Shown here: positions 11,968 through 23,566 of the stretch, in pieces
Layout: each line of letters starts with the position of its first letter
Position numbering within the stretch: position 1 is the first letter of the stretch
Assembly: GCA_029876055.1 (NCBI GenBank)
Contig: CM056878.1
Location: 62,001-126,000 of the forward strand
Origin: Madurella fahalii
Lineage: Eukaryota > Ascomycota > Sordariomycetes > Sordariales
Reading direction: 5' to 3'
DNA: 64,000 bases
The notes under the pieces: generated by a model
Told to the model about the DNA's origin: nothing
What the model saw: the letters and a program-made list of their open reading frames with translations, nothing else
Databases searched by the model: none
Program-made: the position numbers and the translations under genes

Positions 11968-14900
11968 ATGGCAGCTGGCATTGCAAAAGACGACGCCAAC
12001 GACGCGCCGGATGCAGAAAAGGAGACCTCTGGGCCCCCCAGCACTGTCGTGCTAGAGGCTCAGACTGATGAAGAGGGGAAGGAGGAAGGAGATGCTTGGA
12101 GCGCTTATTGGGTACCGTTCCCGTCCGCCGCTAATTCTAAAGGATAGTGCCGTACTAACTCTGCCGTGAAGCGTATCTTCCAGTATGCCGGTGCCTTTGA
12201 GTACACGCTGCAGGGCATCGCCATCCTTGCATCAATCGCATCAGGCGCCGGCATTGCTCTGCAAAACTTGATCTTCGGCCAGTTCGTCACTGTCATTACC
12301 GACTTCGTGTCCCAGACGTCTTCCCCAAACATCTTTCTTGATGATGCTGCAGAGCTAGCGTAAGGCTTGCCCTTGTACCCTGGCGGAAGCACTCCATGGC
12401 AGCTGAACCAAAGTGAACTGATTTGGTTGCTATGCAGTCTCTATTTTGTGTACCTTGGTATCGGGAGGTTTGTCTTGTCCTATGTGTACAACGCTCTCCT
12501 TACCTACGCCGGCCACCGCATCGTACGCAACATCCGTCACGCCTATTTACGGGCTGCACTCAGCCAGGAGGTTGCGTACTTCGACCTCGGCACCGGCGGC
12601 TCCATTGCTACACAGGCGACCTCCAATGGCCGGCTGATTCAAGGCGGCATCTCGGAAAAGTTTGGTCTAACTTTCCAAGGACTGTCTGCTTTCGTCACGG
12701 CTTTCATTGTCGCCTTTGTCACGCAATGGAAGCTCACTCTCATCACGTTATGCATCGCGCCAGCCACCATCCTCGTCATGGCTGTTGTGGCCATTATAGA
12801 AGGGGGCTACGAGACCAAGATCCTCGATATTTATGCCCAGGCCAACTCTTTCGCAGAAGGCGTCCTGGCTAGTGCCCGCACCGTCCACGCTTTCGAGATA
12901 AGGGCCAGGCTAGTCGCCAAGTTCGACGACTATCTCACCGAGGCTCACCATTGGGGGAACAAGATCTCACCCCTCTTCGGCGCCATGTTTTCAGCCGAGT
13001 ACACCATCATCTACCTGGGCTTTGCACTTGCATTTTGGCAGGGCATACACATGCTTGCACGTGGGGAGGTTGAGACGCCGGGCGACATCTTCACGTAAGT
13101 TCAGCGCATATGCTTCTCCATTGCTCAAAGTTGGTAACCCTCTCCTTAGGGTTATTTTATCCGTCGTTATCGCTGCCATCAACATAACCATGCTTGCACC
13201 ATATTCCATTGAGTTCACGCGTGCCGCCACATCTGCCGCGCAGTTGTTCAAACTCATTGACCGCAAGTCGGCGATCGACCCATTCGGCCGATCTGGAGAG
13301 CGGCCGCCCGAGACCACTGGTTTCATAGAACTTGAGGATGTTACATTTGCCTACCCAACTCGACCTGGAATCACCGTTCTAGACAAGTTCTCGCTCAAGG
13401 TGCCCGCAGGCAAGGTCACAGCCTTGGTGGTACGTTCTATTTCCCAAACCGTGTTCTTAGTATTCCGAAACCGGCTGACCTTCGAAGGGCCAAAGTGGTT
13501 CCGGCAAGAGCACCATCGTGGGCCTTATCGAGAGATGGTATAATCCATCCTCCGGGACCATCAAGTTAGACGGGCGGCCCATCGACAAGCTCAATCTCAA
13601 TTGGTTACGTAAGAATGTGCGGCTTGTCCAGCAGGTACGTTTCCCACTTACATGTTTTGTACATCTGCTTCAAGATCGCTGATGCGTTCCCTAGGAACCC
13701 GTACTATTCCAAGGGTCAGTGTTTGACAACATTGCATATGGTCTAGTTGGCACGCCTTGGGAGAATGCCTCGAGAGAAGAACAGATGGCCCAGGTTCAAG
13801 AAGCAGCCAAAACAGCGTTTGCTCATGACTTCATCTGTGAGCTTCCCGAAGGCTACGATACTCAGATCGGACAACGCGGAAGTCTCTTGTCTGGAGGACA
13901 AAAGCAGCGTGTCGCCATCGCCCGCAGCATTGTGTCACGTCCAAAGGTTCTTCTTCTGGACGAAGCTACGAGTGCCCTTGATCCCCATGCCGAAGGAGTA
14001 GTTCAAAAGGCCTTGGATAGAGCATCCGAGGGCCGCACGACCATTGTCATCGCCCACAAGCTGGCTACGATTCGCAAGGCAGACAACATCGTCGTCATGT
14101 CCAAAGGTCGCATCGTCGAGCAGGGGACGCATGAGGACCTCATAGCCCAGAACGGCACCTACGCGGGACTGGTCAGGATCCAGAACTTGGCCGTCACGGC
14201 GCACGATTCAGGATCCGATTCCGCCCACGAGACCGAAACCGAGATGGATGCGCAGGGCCATGCCGGGCAGCTAACCAATACCGTAACTCGGTATCCTACA
14301 ACTGATCGCGCTCGTCTAGAGGCTCAAAGGGAGCGTGACAATTATGACAACCACAAAAAGCTCGGCTTGTTCGCAATCATCCTGCGATTAGTATCGTTCA
14401 CCCCAGAGTTAAGATGGTGGTATTTTGCGGTGGTAGTTGCTTGTTTCGGAAGTGGTAAGCACAAGTACCTCGGACAACCCCTGTGGTCAGATCTTGCTAA
14501 CCCGCTCTTGTCTCGATTGAATGCAGCCGCAGTGCTCCCTGGTCAAGCCATCTTAACATCCAGGATGATGGACGTTTTCACACTTACTGGCGAAGCTATG
14601 ACCCAACGTGGCGATTTCTTTGCCACCATGTTCATCGTCATGGCAGCCGGCTGCCTCGTCTTCTACTTCAGCATGGGCTGGTCAGTGAATGTGGTTGCTC
14701 AAGTACGTGAATCTATCTATTCCTCTACCACTCCCTCCTCTCTCTCGCGTGTTGTTATTCTCTTTTGTTTTGTTAGCATAATAGGAATGTACCATTGACC
14801 AAGCTGACCCGGTTCACCCAGACTCTATCACACAAGCTGCGAAGACAAACGTTCAACGACATGCTGCGACAAGATCTCCAGTTCTTCGACAGATCGGAAA

Positions 14901-16535
14901 ACAGCACAGGGGCCCTGGCCAGCCGCGTTGACTCGAATCCGCAATCCGTCTTTGAGCTGATGGGCTTTAACATCGGTCTCATACTTATCGCCGTGTTGAA
15001 CGTCGTTATTTGCAGCATTATCGGGATCGCGCATAGTTGGAAGTTAGGTTTGGTGGTTGTCTTAGGTGGCCTGCCACCGTTACTCGGCGCTGGATGGCTC
15101 AAGATCAGGTTAGATATGAAGATGGATCACGATAACTCTAAGCGGAGTTCGACAAGCGCATCGATTGCCTCAGAAGCGATCACCGCCATCCGCACTGTTT
15201 CGTCCCTAGCGATCGAGGAGCGCGTTCTTCATAGGTACACAGTCGAGTTGGACCATGCGGTGAACGGCACAATCAGGCCTCTAGCTGGAGTCACGATATG
15301 TTTTGCGCTTACCCAGTCGATCGAATATTGGTTCATGGCTTTGGGGTTCTGGTATGGCTCTTCCTACCGACAATTGGGACAAATTTCTCACTGATTGCTT
15401 GGAAGGTACGGCTGCCGCCTCGTCGCCTTCAACGAGACGTCCATGTATAACTTCTTCGTCGCGTTCATGGCTGTCTTCTTTTCGGGACAAGCAACTTCTC
15501 AAATGTTCCAGTTCTCGACTAGTAAGTGATCCATGTTTCTCGGCGGACAGGTCTCTAATGGCGCCTAGGCATCACCAAAGGTAAGAACGCAGCTAACTAC
15601 ATCTTCTGGCTATCCGAGCTACAGCCAACGGTGAGGGAGACGAACGAGAACCGTGATCGTGGTCCTCGATCGGGAGGCCCAATTGAGCTGGACAAGATAC
15701 GCTTCTCATACCCGTTAAGGCCAGACGCTGTGGTCTTAAGAGGGGTGGACTTAGAGGTACGTCGGAGTAACAAGTGTCCATCTTGATCCATACTCGTATT
15801 AACAACAGCTGTACTTAGATTAAGAAGGGCCAGTTCGTAGCCGTTGTCGGCGCCTCCGGTTGCGGCAAGTCCACCGTCATCGCCATGCTAGAGCGTTTCT
15901 ATGACCCAACCAGTGGCACCATCCGCATCGACGGCGACGCCCTCAACGAGCTCAACCCCAGGCTATACCGCCACATTGTCTCCCTTGTTCAGCAAGAGCC
16001 TACTCTTTTTCAGGGTTCAATTCGCGAGAATATCGCGCTTGGAATCGACGATCTGGCACTCGCCAACATCAAGACCGCAGCCGCTCTGACGCAGACCGTC
16101 CCGAGGCCCGAAGTCCCTGACTCTGAGATTGAAGCTGCTCTCCGTGCGGCCAATGCGTGGGATTTTGTCTCTTCACTGCCCGAAGGCCTCTCCACCGCCG
16201 CCGGCCCCAATGGGACGCAACTCTCAGGTGGCCAGCGGCAGCGCATCGCTATCGCGCGCTCACTAATCCGCAATCCTCACATCCTGCTGCTTGACGAGGC
16301 CACTAGTGCCCTGGATACAGAAAGCGAGAAGATCGTGCAAAATGCGCTGGCTGAAGCGGCGAAGACCGGTGATCGTATCACTGTCGCTGTGGCCCACCGC
16401 TTGTCAACAATCAAGGATGCGGACTTAATCTGTGTCTTCCATGGCGGGAAAATTGTGGAGAAGGGGACACATGAGGAGTTAATTGCGCAGGGTGGAATAT
16501 ATCGCAAAATGTGCGAGGCGCAGGCTCTAGATTAG
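11968..16535 (+). CDS. ABCB-type full-length multidrug ABC transporter
   Basis: Eleven exons: 11968-12111, 12172-12359, 12438-13094, 13150-13429, 13488-13634, 13695-14454, 14527-14702, 14822-15351, 15406-15521, 15569-15756 and 15819-16535. All ten introns have GT-AG ends and the phases agree, giving 1300 residues. The order is TMD1-NBD1-TMD2-NBD2 as in P-glycoprotein. NBD1 has Walker A GQSGSGKST, Q-loop LVQQEP, signature SGGQKQR, Walker B VLLLDEATSALD and switch IVIAHKLAT. NBD2 has GASGCGKST, LVQQEP, LSGGQRQR, ILLLDEATSALD and VAHRLST. All catalytic elements are present, so it should be an active ATP-driven exporter of lipophilic compounds in the plasma or vacuolar membrane. NBD2 has a longer-than-usual segment between Q-loop and signature (about AALTQTVPRPEVPDSE). 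The N-terminus is acidic and soluble. It is divergent from the regulator at 8691-11365, which may control it. Confidence 0.93.
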
Positions 16536-18419
16536 GAGGACGGATAGACGTGTGTTAAGTCACATGGGCATTTGTTTATTTCTCTACATTACGTACGCGC
16601 TTTGGAGTGTAATAATTAGAAGGTGGGGCATAGATGACTCCGGGCGTCAGGCGGTAGCAGGTCTTAAATCAACTCTACTTCGTTCGGACTTAGATGAGGC
16701 ACTAATATTGGCTTTGGCCCAAGAAACAACGGGGTGAGGGTCCTGATCACGCATCTCTAACCATGCCATAACACAGCTGTTGGCCCGGAACACTTTCAAC
16801 AACCAAAGGGCCGTCATCGTCATGGTGAAACTCACCTATCGGACAGCCACGTACATTTCGTCTGGCATGATGATAGGTAAACGTCGGGAATGCAAGCACT
16901 ATTCATGTAGTCAGGCCGCGAGCCGCCTTCTCCTGTCACCATCACAACTGCCGCATCCCCTTTGTGCCGACCTAGTAATACATACCAGAGATCATATAAA
17001 CGCCCTATAACTTTGACGGGTAAATCATCACGAACACGGTTATGATCCCGTAACACGGTCAGGAAAGCCTTGTAAGTTGCACGTATACTACCTTGTTTAT
17101 ATGACCCATTAGACGCCTCAACGACAGCATACGGCTCCAAAGGGGCGATCTCAAGAGCCTGTAGTTATTTATCGAGCACCGCGGCTTAGTTAGAGTGACG
17201 GTACACGAGGTGGACTGAAACATCCGGAAAGAACTAGCCACGCGTCTGTGGCTACTACTAGTCGTGCCCCGAATGATCCTCTGATGTAGGGCTTAAGTTG
17301 CTTTGTTCTTGTCGCCGGCGGCCGCCGGGCGTGGGTTTCTATTGCACACTGTTTGAACGTCCAACGCCTTCGCGTGACACAAGTTGCTGAATTGACGAGC
17401 ATGCCAGACAGGCGCTGCCCCCCAGTGTCACTTTTGAATACCTGAATTGTACAAATTCTGCTGACCATGTGGTACTGGCCGTTCCATGTTCGTCCAGGCC
17501 GAAGGGAACCGTTGGTTTATTGCTTGGATTCCCTGCTATAGTTGCACTTCTTCGGCATATTCAGTCCCGCGCAGATGGACCCGCCCTATCACAGACTTCG
17601 GGGTTGGTTATTCTGACAGTCATTGCACGATAACTAGCCGTTGAAAACGCATGTGTCAGCCAACCGCTCTCTGTTCAACCAACAGATGTCTCGGGGGGCA
17701 GGCAAACATGTTCATTAAAACGTGATCCAAAGCCCAACGTGAGTGGTGGATAATTTCTTCAAGCTATAGTAGCCAAGGCGTACAGCGCGTAAAGCAGCAA
17801 TGGTTCTGTGGTCTCTAATCGCGAGCTGGTAGGTTCTCGGCTTGACTTGACGTCACGGCACTTGAGACGGCCGAAGGGAGCACCCTGACTTATATTAAAC
17901 GGTCCTCTCCCTCCAATCGGGGAAATTCTGAGCCGCCCTACTACGCGGTTCCAATAATCTCTTTTGCCTTTTGTTCCGAGAATCTCACTTACTCCTTCCA
18001 AAACAGAACCCTTCAGGTATCCCATGAAAACCCCGGGACACTAACGACAAATCCAAATAAGGCTATTTAAGCGGGCAGAGGCAGAGCACCCATTCGCTCG
18101 GTTCCAACTTCAGTATTGCCTTGCCGCTTAAGAACGGATGCACCCCGCATTCGGTAAATGTGAAGCCACTCCCGGGGCGGCCTGAGGGTGCACTCAGCGG
18201 GATGCCGGAATCTGGGGTAATAAGCGCAATATCAAACGCCAAGGTTATCGAGATCTCACGCCTCGCCGCGCCATCGCAGCCTAGCTCAGGGCTGATTGAG
18301 CTAGTGCCGTCCCCGAGGTATTTAAGCAGTGCAATCAACGACGAGATTGTAACAAGATTACCTGTGACTCAACCACCCAGCTCCGTTCTTTTCGCTCGCG
18401 TCACTCCAGCTGGATCAAC
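16536..18419. other. Intergenic, includes AA9 promoter
   Basis: No gene seen in 1.9 kb. The last few hundred bases are the AA9 promoter and contain two CREA-type SYGGRG matches, CCGGGG (18172-18177) and CTGGGG (18212-18217), plus a TATTTAAG box at 18319-18326. Such short motifs are common by chance, so a role in carbon repression is only a suggestion. Confidence 0.45.
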
Positions 18420-19118
18420 ATGAAGTCACTTTTTGTTGTAGCGGCCTTGGCCGCCGCCGCCGAGGCGCACTACATCTTCAACATCCTCATCGTTAACGGC
18501 CAGCGTATCGGTGGCGAGTACACATACGTTCGCCGCAACAGCAACTCGTACAACCCAGCTTTCCCCGACATCGTCAACAGCAATGATCTGCGTTGCAACG
18601 TCGGTGCCAGGCCAGGCGGCAACATCCAGACCTACGAAGTCAACGCGGGCGACAAGATCGGCTTCAAGGTGTTCAACAACGAATTCATCGAGCACCCGGG
18701 CCCCGGCTTCATCTACATGTCCAAGGCGCCCAACGACGTCGCCTCATACGATGGCTCGGGCGATTGGTTCAAGGTGTACGAGACCGGCCTTTGCAATGGC
18801 AATGCAGCAAACGACCGGAACTGGTGTTCCTACGGCAAGGACCGCCTCGAGTTCACCATCCCGCCCAAGACACCGCCCGGCGAGTATCTTGTCCGCATCG
18901 AGCACATTGGCCTGCATGAGGGCCACAGGAACAGGGCCCAGTTCTACATCACCTGCGCACAGCTCAAGATCAACGGCCCCGGTGGTGGCACGCCTGGACC
19001 CTTGGTCAAGATTCCCGGCATCTACAACGCAAATGACCCCGGCATCGCATACAACAAGTGGACGGGCAACCCTGCGCCGTACAAGATGCCAGGGCCTGCC
19101 GTTTGGAATGGGAATTAA
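18420..19118 (+). CDS. AA9 lytic polysaccharide monooxygenase
   Basis: Single exon, 232 residues. A signal peptide of 16 residues ends AAAAEA, so the mature protein begins with His17, the N-terminal ligand of the copper histidine brace. The second ligand is His92 in EHPGPGFIYMSKAP. The axial tyrosine is Tyr176 with the conserved Gln174 in AQFYITCAQL. Four cysteines (59, 125, 136, 179) can form the two usual disulfides. The enzyme is secreted and cleaves cellulose or related beta-glucans oxidatively, using copper and an electron donor. There is no CBM1; the protein ends soon after the catalytic domain with a Pro/Gly-rich tail, so it is a single-domain AA9. Regioselectivity (C1 or C4) cannot be told from the sequence alone. 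Confidence 0.96.
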   Translation: MKSLFVVAALAAAAEAHYIFNILIVNGQRIGGEYTYVRRNSNSYNPAFPDIVNSNDLRCNVGARPGGNIQTYEVNAGDKIGFKVFNNEFIEHPGPGFIYMSKAPNDVASYDGSGDWFKVYETGLCNGNAANDRNWCSYGKDRLEFTIPPKTPPGEYLVRIEHIGLHEGHRNRAQFYITCAQLKINGPGGGTPGPLVKIPGIYNANDPGIAYNKWTGNPAPYKMPGPAVWNGN

Positions 19119-19890
19119 TTCTGTCGCCCTGGGTCGATGAAGTTTTGGTTCGGACGCTCCGGAAAACAAGGAACGGACGGGCCCAAACGGTGGCGGCAAG
19201 AGTTTATGGTAGTAGCTCCTATTAGCAAACAGCATCAGTGGCCGGACTGAGATGGGATGTTCGGTGGTATCACATAGCGCTTTAGTACTTATCCAACTTA
19301 ACTCAAGACCTTCGATAGACACATTTGTTGCCATCCACCTGACCTGCGAGTCATCCTTGCCCAACAATCACACCGTCCGCGCCAAAGTAATCGTTGCCGC
19401 CTACCTAGCCTGGAGGTTTTGACTCTTTTACGCAAGAGAAGCGGTGGCCAAGTGTGATAGCAACCCTAGATCCCCGCCCGCCTGCCCCGCCCCGCGGGGC
19501 CCACCAGTCCCTTCTACGGTATTTCTACTGTTGCAAAAGCGGAACCGCAATTGCAGAGCAGCAATTGCACCTTAAGTGTCACATCTACCCACATAATGCC
19601 ACCGTGGGAGCGGTCTGGGATTAGCATTTAGCCACATGATAATAGGTGGACCATCCATAAAGAAATCAGAGCGAGTTCACTTATGCAGGATTCATCCCGG
19701 TTCCTGTTGCCCCGGGCGCGGGGTGATTTCCGCAATGTACATACTTGGTATCGATTTCTCGATGGCATCACTCGCTGACCGCCAGAGTAAGCAAGCTTGG
19801 CTACTTCCCGTCGAGCTATCTCGTTGAGAAACAACTTTTGTCCCTAGGGGGGATGAGACAGGCAAGAGGGCCATACGACTGCAAAGAGGG
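19119..19890. other. Intergenic after AA9 gene
   Basis: No gene seen. A short GC-only tract (about 19472-19502, CCGCCC...GCGGGGCCC) stands out against the AT-richer surroundings. Confidence 0.45.
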
Positions 19891-20870
19891 TGGTCCAAGG
19901 ATTTGATAGATTGCACAGATTTTCTAGCGGACATATGTTGTCCTCTACCCGAGAGTGTCCTTGAAGCCGAAGGCCATCCGATATTTGAGAACATGATTAC
20001 TCCTTGCCCTTGCCTTTACGCTATCCGGCTGACACTGATACTAGTAATCAGCGCTCATGCTTTAATGCTCTCCCAAAACGACATCCGACAAAGCGGACCG
20101 ACATGCTTCTCCGCTGCGGTTATCTCTCCGTCAAACATCGATTACCGCATTGCCCCCCGAGACAACCTTAACTGACGTCCCAATTACTGACGTCGCTGAC
20201 GCCATGGTCTGGATTCGCACTGCGTATCCCAATCTTGTTACGCGTTCAGACATTCATGTAGATGGGAAGCGCGTGATCGCACTGGTTTGGTTTATTGGGG
20301 CGCACTTGGCCATGACACTTTCATGGACATGCCTCGAGATCGGTGTCCAACCGCCCGATGCCTTCCTCACGTTCTACAATCCGGCAAAATATACATGAAA
20401 AGCCCTTTCAGAAGTGGGCCAACATTGCACAGGGCTCTGCGCTGTCATCATTGTCGCCCATCGCCTCTCCTTATGAGCTGGCTGGACAAGTTTGGGAAGG
20501 CATCTTTGACGGGGACTGTGATACGGTATAATGCGCCACCGGAGAAAAGTGCGCTTGGCGTGTGGATAGGCTAGAACGACCCTCGCAAGCGCCTCGCGCT
20601 GTTACATGAATCGGCATGGGCACTGCGTCCCGTCTTGTTGAGTGGGCTAGATAAGAAAAACCGACGCGTCGGGCGGGTGGGGACCGTCAACGGGGCCCTT
20701 TGGGCCCGCGGGGAGTGCGCATGCTCATGTTCACCATTCGTGCAATAGGGAGATGGCCTGATTCCATGCCATCAACCGCATATAGCGGGGGATGCGCAAG
20801 GCTGGTGTGGATGTGGAGCTGAGGACCGTCATGAGGCTCCGCATTTCTCCCAAGTTTAGCTACTATCTTC
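19891..20870 (+). pseudogene. Decayed alpha/beta hydrolase relic
   Basis: Remnants of one hydrolase can be followed in order but in different frames. NIDYRIAP lies near 20138. LTDVPITDVADAMVWIRTAY follows after a one-base shift in the C run at 20153-20158. Then VDGKRVIA, HLAMTLSWT and GVQPPDAFLTFYNPAKY (to 20395). KPFQKWANIAQGSALSSLSP and SPYELAGQVWEGIFDG are in another frame. YNAPPEKSALGVW and NDPRKRLALL (about 20540-20600) and KAGVDVELRTV (about 20795) complete the trace. The nucleophile elbow expected as GWSTGG reads VWFIGA, so the catalytic serine is gone. This pattern resembles the stand-alone hydrolases found in secondary-metabolite clusters. Several C-to-T type changes would fit repeat-induced point mutation but ordinary decay is possible. 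No product is expected. Confidence 0.68.
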
Positions 20871-23566
20871 GGCTTTCCGTTAGCACAGAAGGATTTCTTA
20901 AGTTCGTTGGACAGCCCTCCCCTTGGCCCATCGTTTCACGAAATACTTGCTACTTCCAAACCCTGTGGATATAATATAGCTCTTTTATAATTTGGTATTT
21001 CTGTGTGCCATGCTTCTTCAAAACATTTCATGCCAACCCCTCCTGCGAGTTCATAATATTGGAAGTGCTGTAGTCAGTGGGTTCCGAAGTCCTAGTCTAC
21101 CCGGGGAGGGGGGCTAGTTACCTCAAAAGTTCTAAACACCATCAGAAGGTTTAATTGATCAAGTAAACACATATATAGAAACCATAATGTCGCTATGTTA
21201 CCCTCCACGTATCCCTATAAGCTACAGTCCCGAACACCTTCTAATTACTCCTAAATGAACCCTTCTCCTCTCCCACCCACTGGCGGTTCTGTATGGCAGC
21301 CAATTATTAGTTGCCTCATCAGCTCCAGCCCTCTTAGAGTTCAGGTCGTCGAGCAGAGCGCCCGCAGAGTCAAAGAGCAGCAATAGCGTGGAATGCCTGT
21401 TCGCAAAGTCTGTTCGCTTCAAAATTTATTCCGAGTGGGCGCCTTTGCAGATCATGGCCTGTGGCTGGAACGGAGTTTTAGTGACCTGAGCGGTGGCTAG
21501 GAAATAGATCAAATCCGAATACCCTGTATTTAGAAGAGATGGAATGTCACCAATACATCTTCGCGTACGGTATTGCGCTTAAGAATTTTAGTTTTGTATT
21601 CATTATTAAAGTTCCTACCTTGCAACGATTATTGGAAGGTTAGTAACTTTGTATGTACTATCAGCGTAAGGGTATTGGTGTTGGAGAAAACATTGTTTTC
21701 TTGAGGACTACCAGGTAGTATACGTTATTAGATTTCACATATATTATTAGCGGCTCATGAACCAACACTATGATGTTGATGGGTCCTAATTATTCCCCCG
21801 CTTGCAACGATTCGACCGTCCTATTTTCTATTCGATTCACCATCAGCCAAGTGTTCAATGCAATTCTCTGTGAGACCCCACATGTGCATATCAGGAGCCT
21901 GAGAATGTACCGGGTCGTATTTGACATTGGATTATAAATTGCTAGACCGTGATGCAGTCCAGCCGTTACTACGAGCTAGCCCTAACCCTATGTTGACACA
22001 AAAAGGTATATGAGACAGCGTCGTTAGCCAGGAAGGGTAAAAATAGGCGGGTACACGAGACGTGTTACTGCTACGGCTCCAGCCAATCGGTCACATTGGG
22101 AGGTTGGATAATGATTATAGTGACTCTGCTACGGGCTTGCTTATTCTCTGTCTTCTGGAAAGTTCCAGCCAGAATATTAAAGGAGATGGAGCTGCCGCGG
22201 GGAATACCCTTGCCGCTCTTATCACCACCATCATCAAACAAACCATTGCCATGTCGGGCACACACGACGGTGTACGATGTCAATTTTGTCTTGGCTTCCG
22301 TCACAAATTGTTAGCATGCGGAGCTTTGTCCTACATTGTGCGTTGGGATGCGAGAGGGGGTGTAACCATTACGAATTGGAGGTTGACCGCCGAAAAAGGT
22401 GCCCTGGTGAATATTGACATCTCAGCCCGGTTTACAAAGCCTCATCGGTAGATGTTCCTTTATCCGCGTTCCATGGCAGAGCTCAGAGCATGGAGTGTGG
22501 GTAGCGGCCTTCGGGACCCGGGCGCCGGAAGAGCAGAAAGTAAGGGTGACACCTGGGCACATGAACAAGCAACGGCGGCGTTCAACTTGGCAGGGGGTGC
22601 AATGAATGGTGGTCAGCAAACGTATCCGGCTGCGGAATTGAGGCACGGTAATTTATATGTTTCTGTGTGTGTATGCGTGTGTGCCTGATAAACCTAGTAG
22701 TAAATGAATACGGAAAAGAAAAGTTTTTCCAACGCGAACTTGCTAGCTGAATCGGCGACAATACGTCCTAATCCAGCTATTTGAGATTACTCTACAAGAC
22801 CTTCTATGAGATAGCCCTCGCCCTAAAACAACCAATTCATCTCGATCTTACCTTATTCTTTGGTGTTAAAGAGTTCAAACTCCGGGCCCGCCAAGCCGCA
22901 GGGGAGGCCATAAGCCCGGTGTGATAGAAGAACCGCTGGAAGCAGCCTTACGCAGCCGTGTGGCGCATCCATGACACCGAGGGTAGTACCTGAAGAAAAA
23001 TAATGAGAGACATATCGCGGCCAGTTTACACACTAGGTACTTGATATGCAAAGTAGTGTGTGAATTTGTTAATCACCGAATGCATGGATAGGGCTGAAAG
23101 CCTGGTCCTCGCATCTTGGCGCGAGTATCACTGCTGTACGTTACACAAGCTGGGTCCAGGGTCATCAGTACTCCGGGGCAAAGGACGGGACATTGCCTGG
23201 AGCCTCTCGTTGCCCCTAATTTGTAAGAGACCGCCTCTAAGTATTATGCGCATGAACATACGCCAATGAATCAAGAAAACCAAATGCATGGCGGTCCGAT
23301 CCGGCCACAAGAGCTTCTAGAAACTGGCCTTGTTGGCCGGCTGACCTGACCGCCCATCTAAGCCTATCTACTCGCAGCTGCGCACAGCCGGGGTCATTCA
23401 GGTAAGGTATTCGTATAAGGCTAGGCATATTACAAACCGAGATTCCCTCGGTCTCCGAACTAACCCCCCTTTACATAGCATCAATTACGCCCCGGTCTTT
23501 CTTTTCCACAATCTCTAAACCTCGAGACGTACGATAGACTAACTACCTGATCTTTCCTCTAACGAC
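20871..23566. other. Gene-poor AT-rich tract
   Basis: 2.7 kb with no convincing coding sequence; frames such as the one at 22062-22451 have no recognised motif. A short TG-rich microsatellite lies at about 22662-22684. The tract continues the decayed region that holds the hydrolase relic. Confidence 0.5.

Noticed and set aside
21970..21995. CCCTAACCCTA, telomere-like repeat
   Set aside because: Fewer than two units; not a telomere or a clear interstitial telomeric array.
22062..22451. 129-codon open frame in the AT-rich tract
   Set aside because: No motif, no signal peptide, overlapping frames on both strands, no plausible splice partners.
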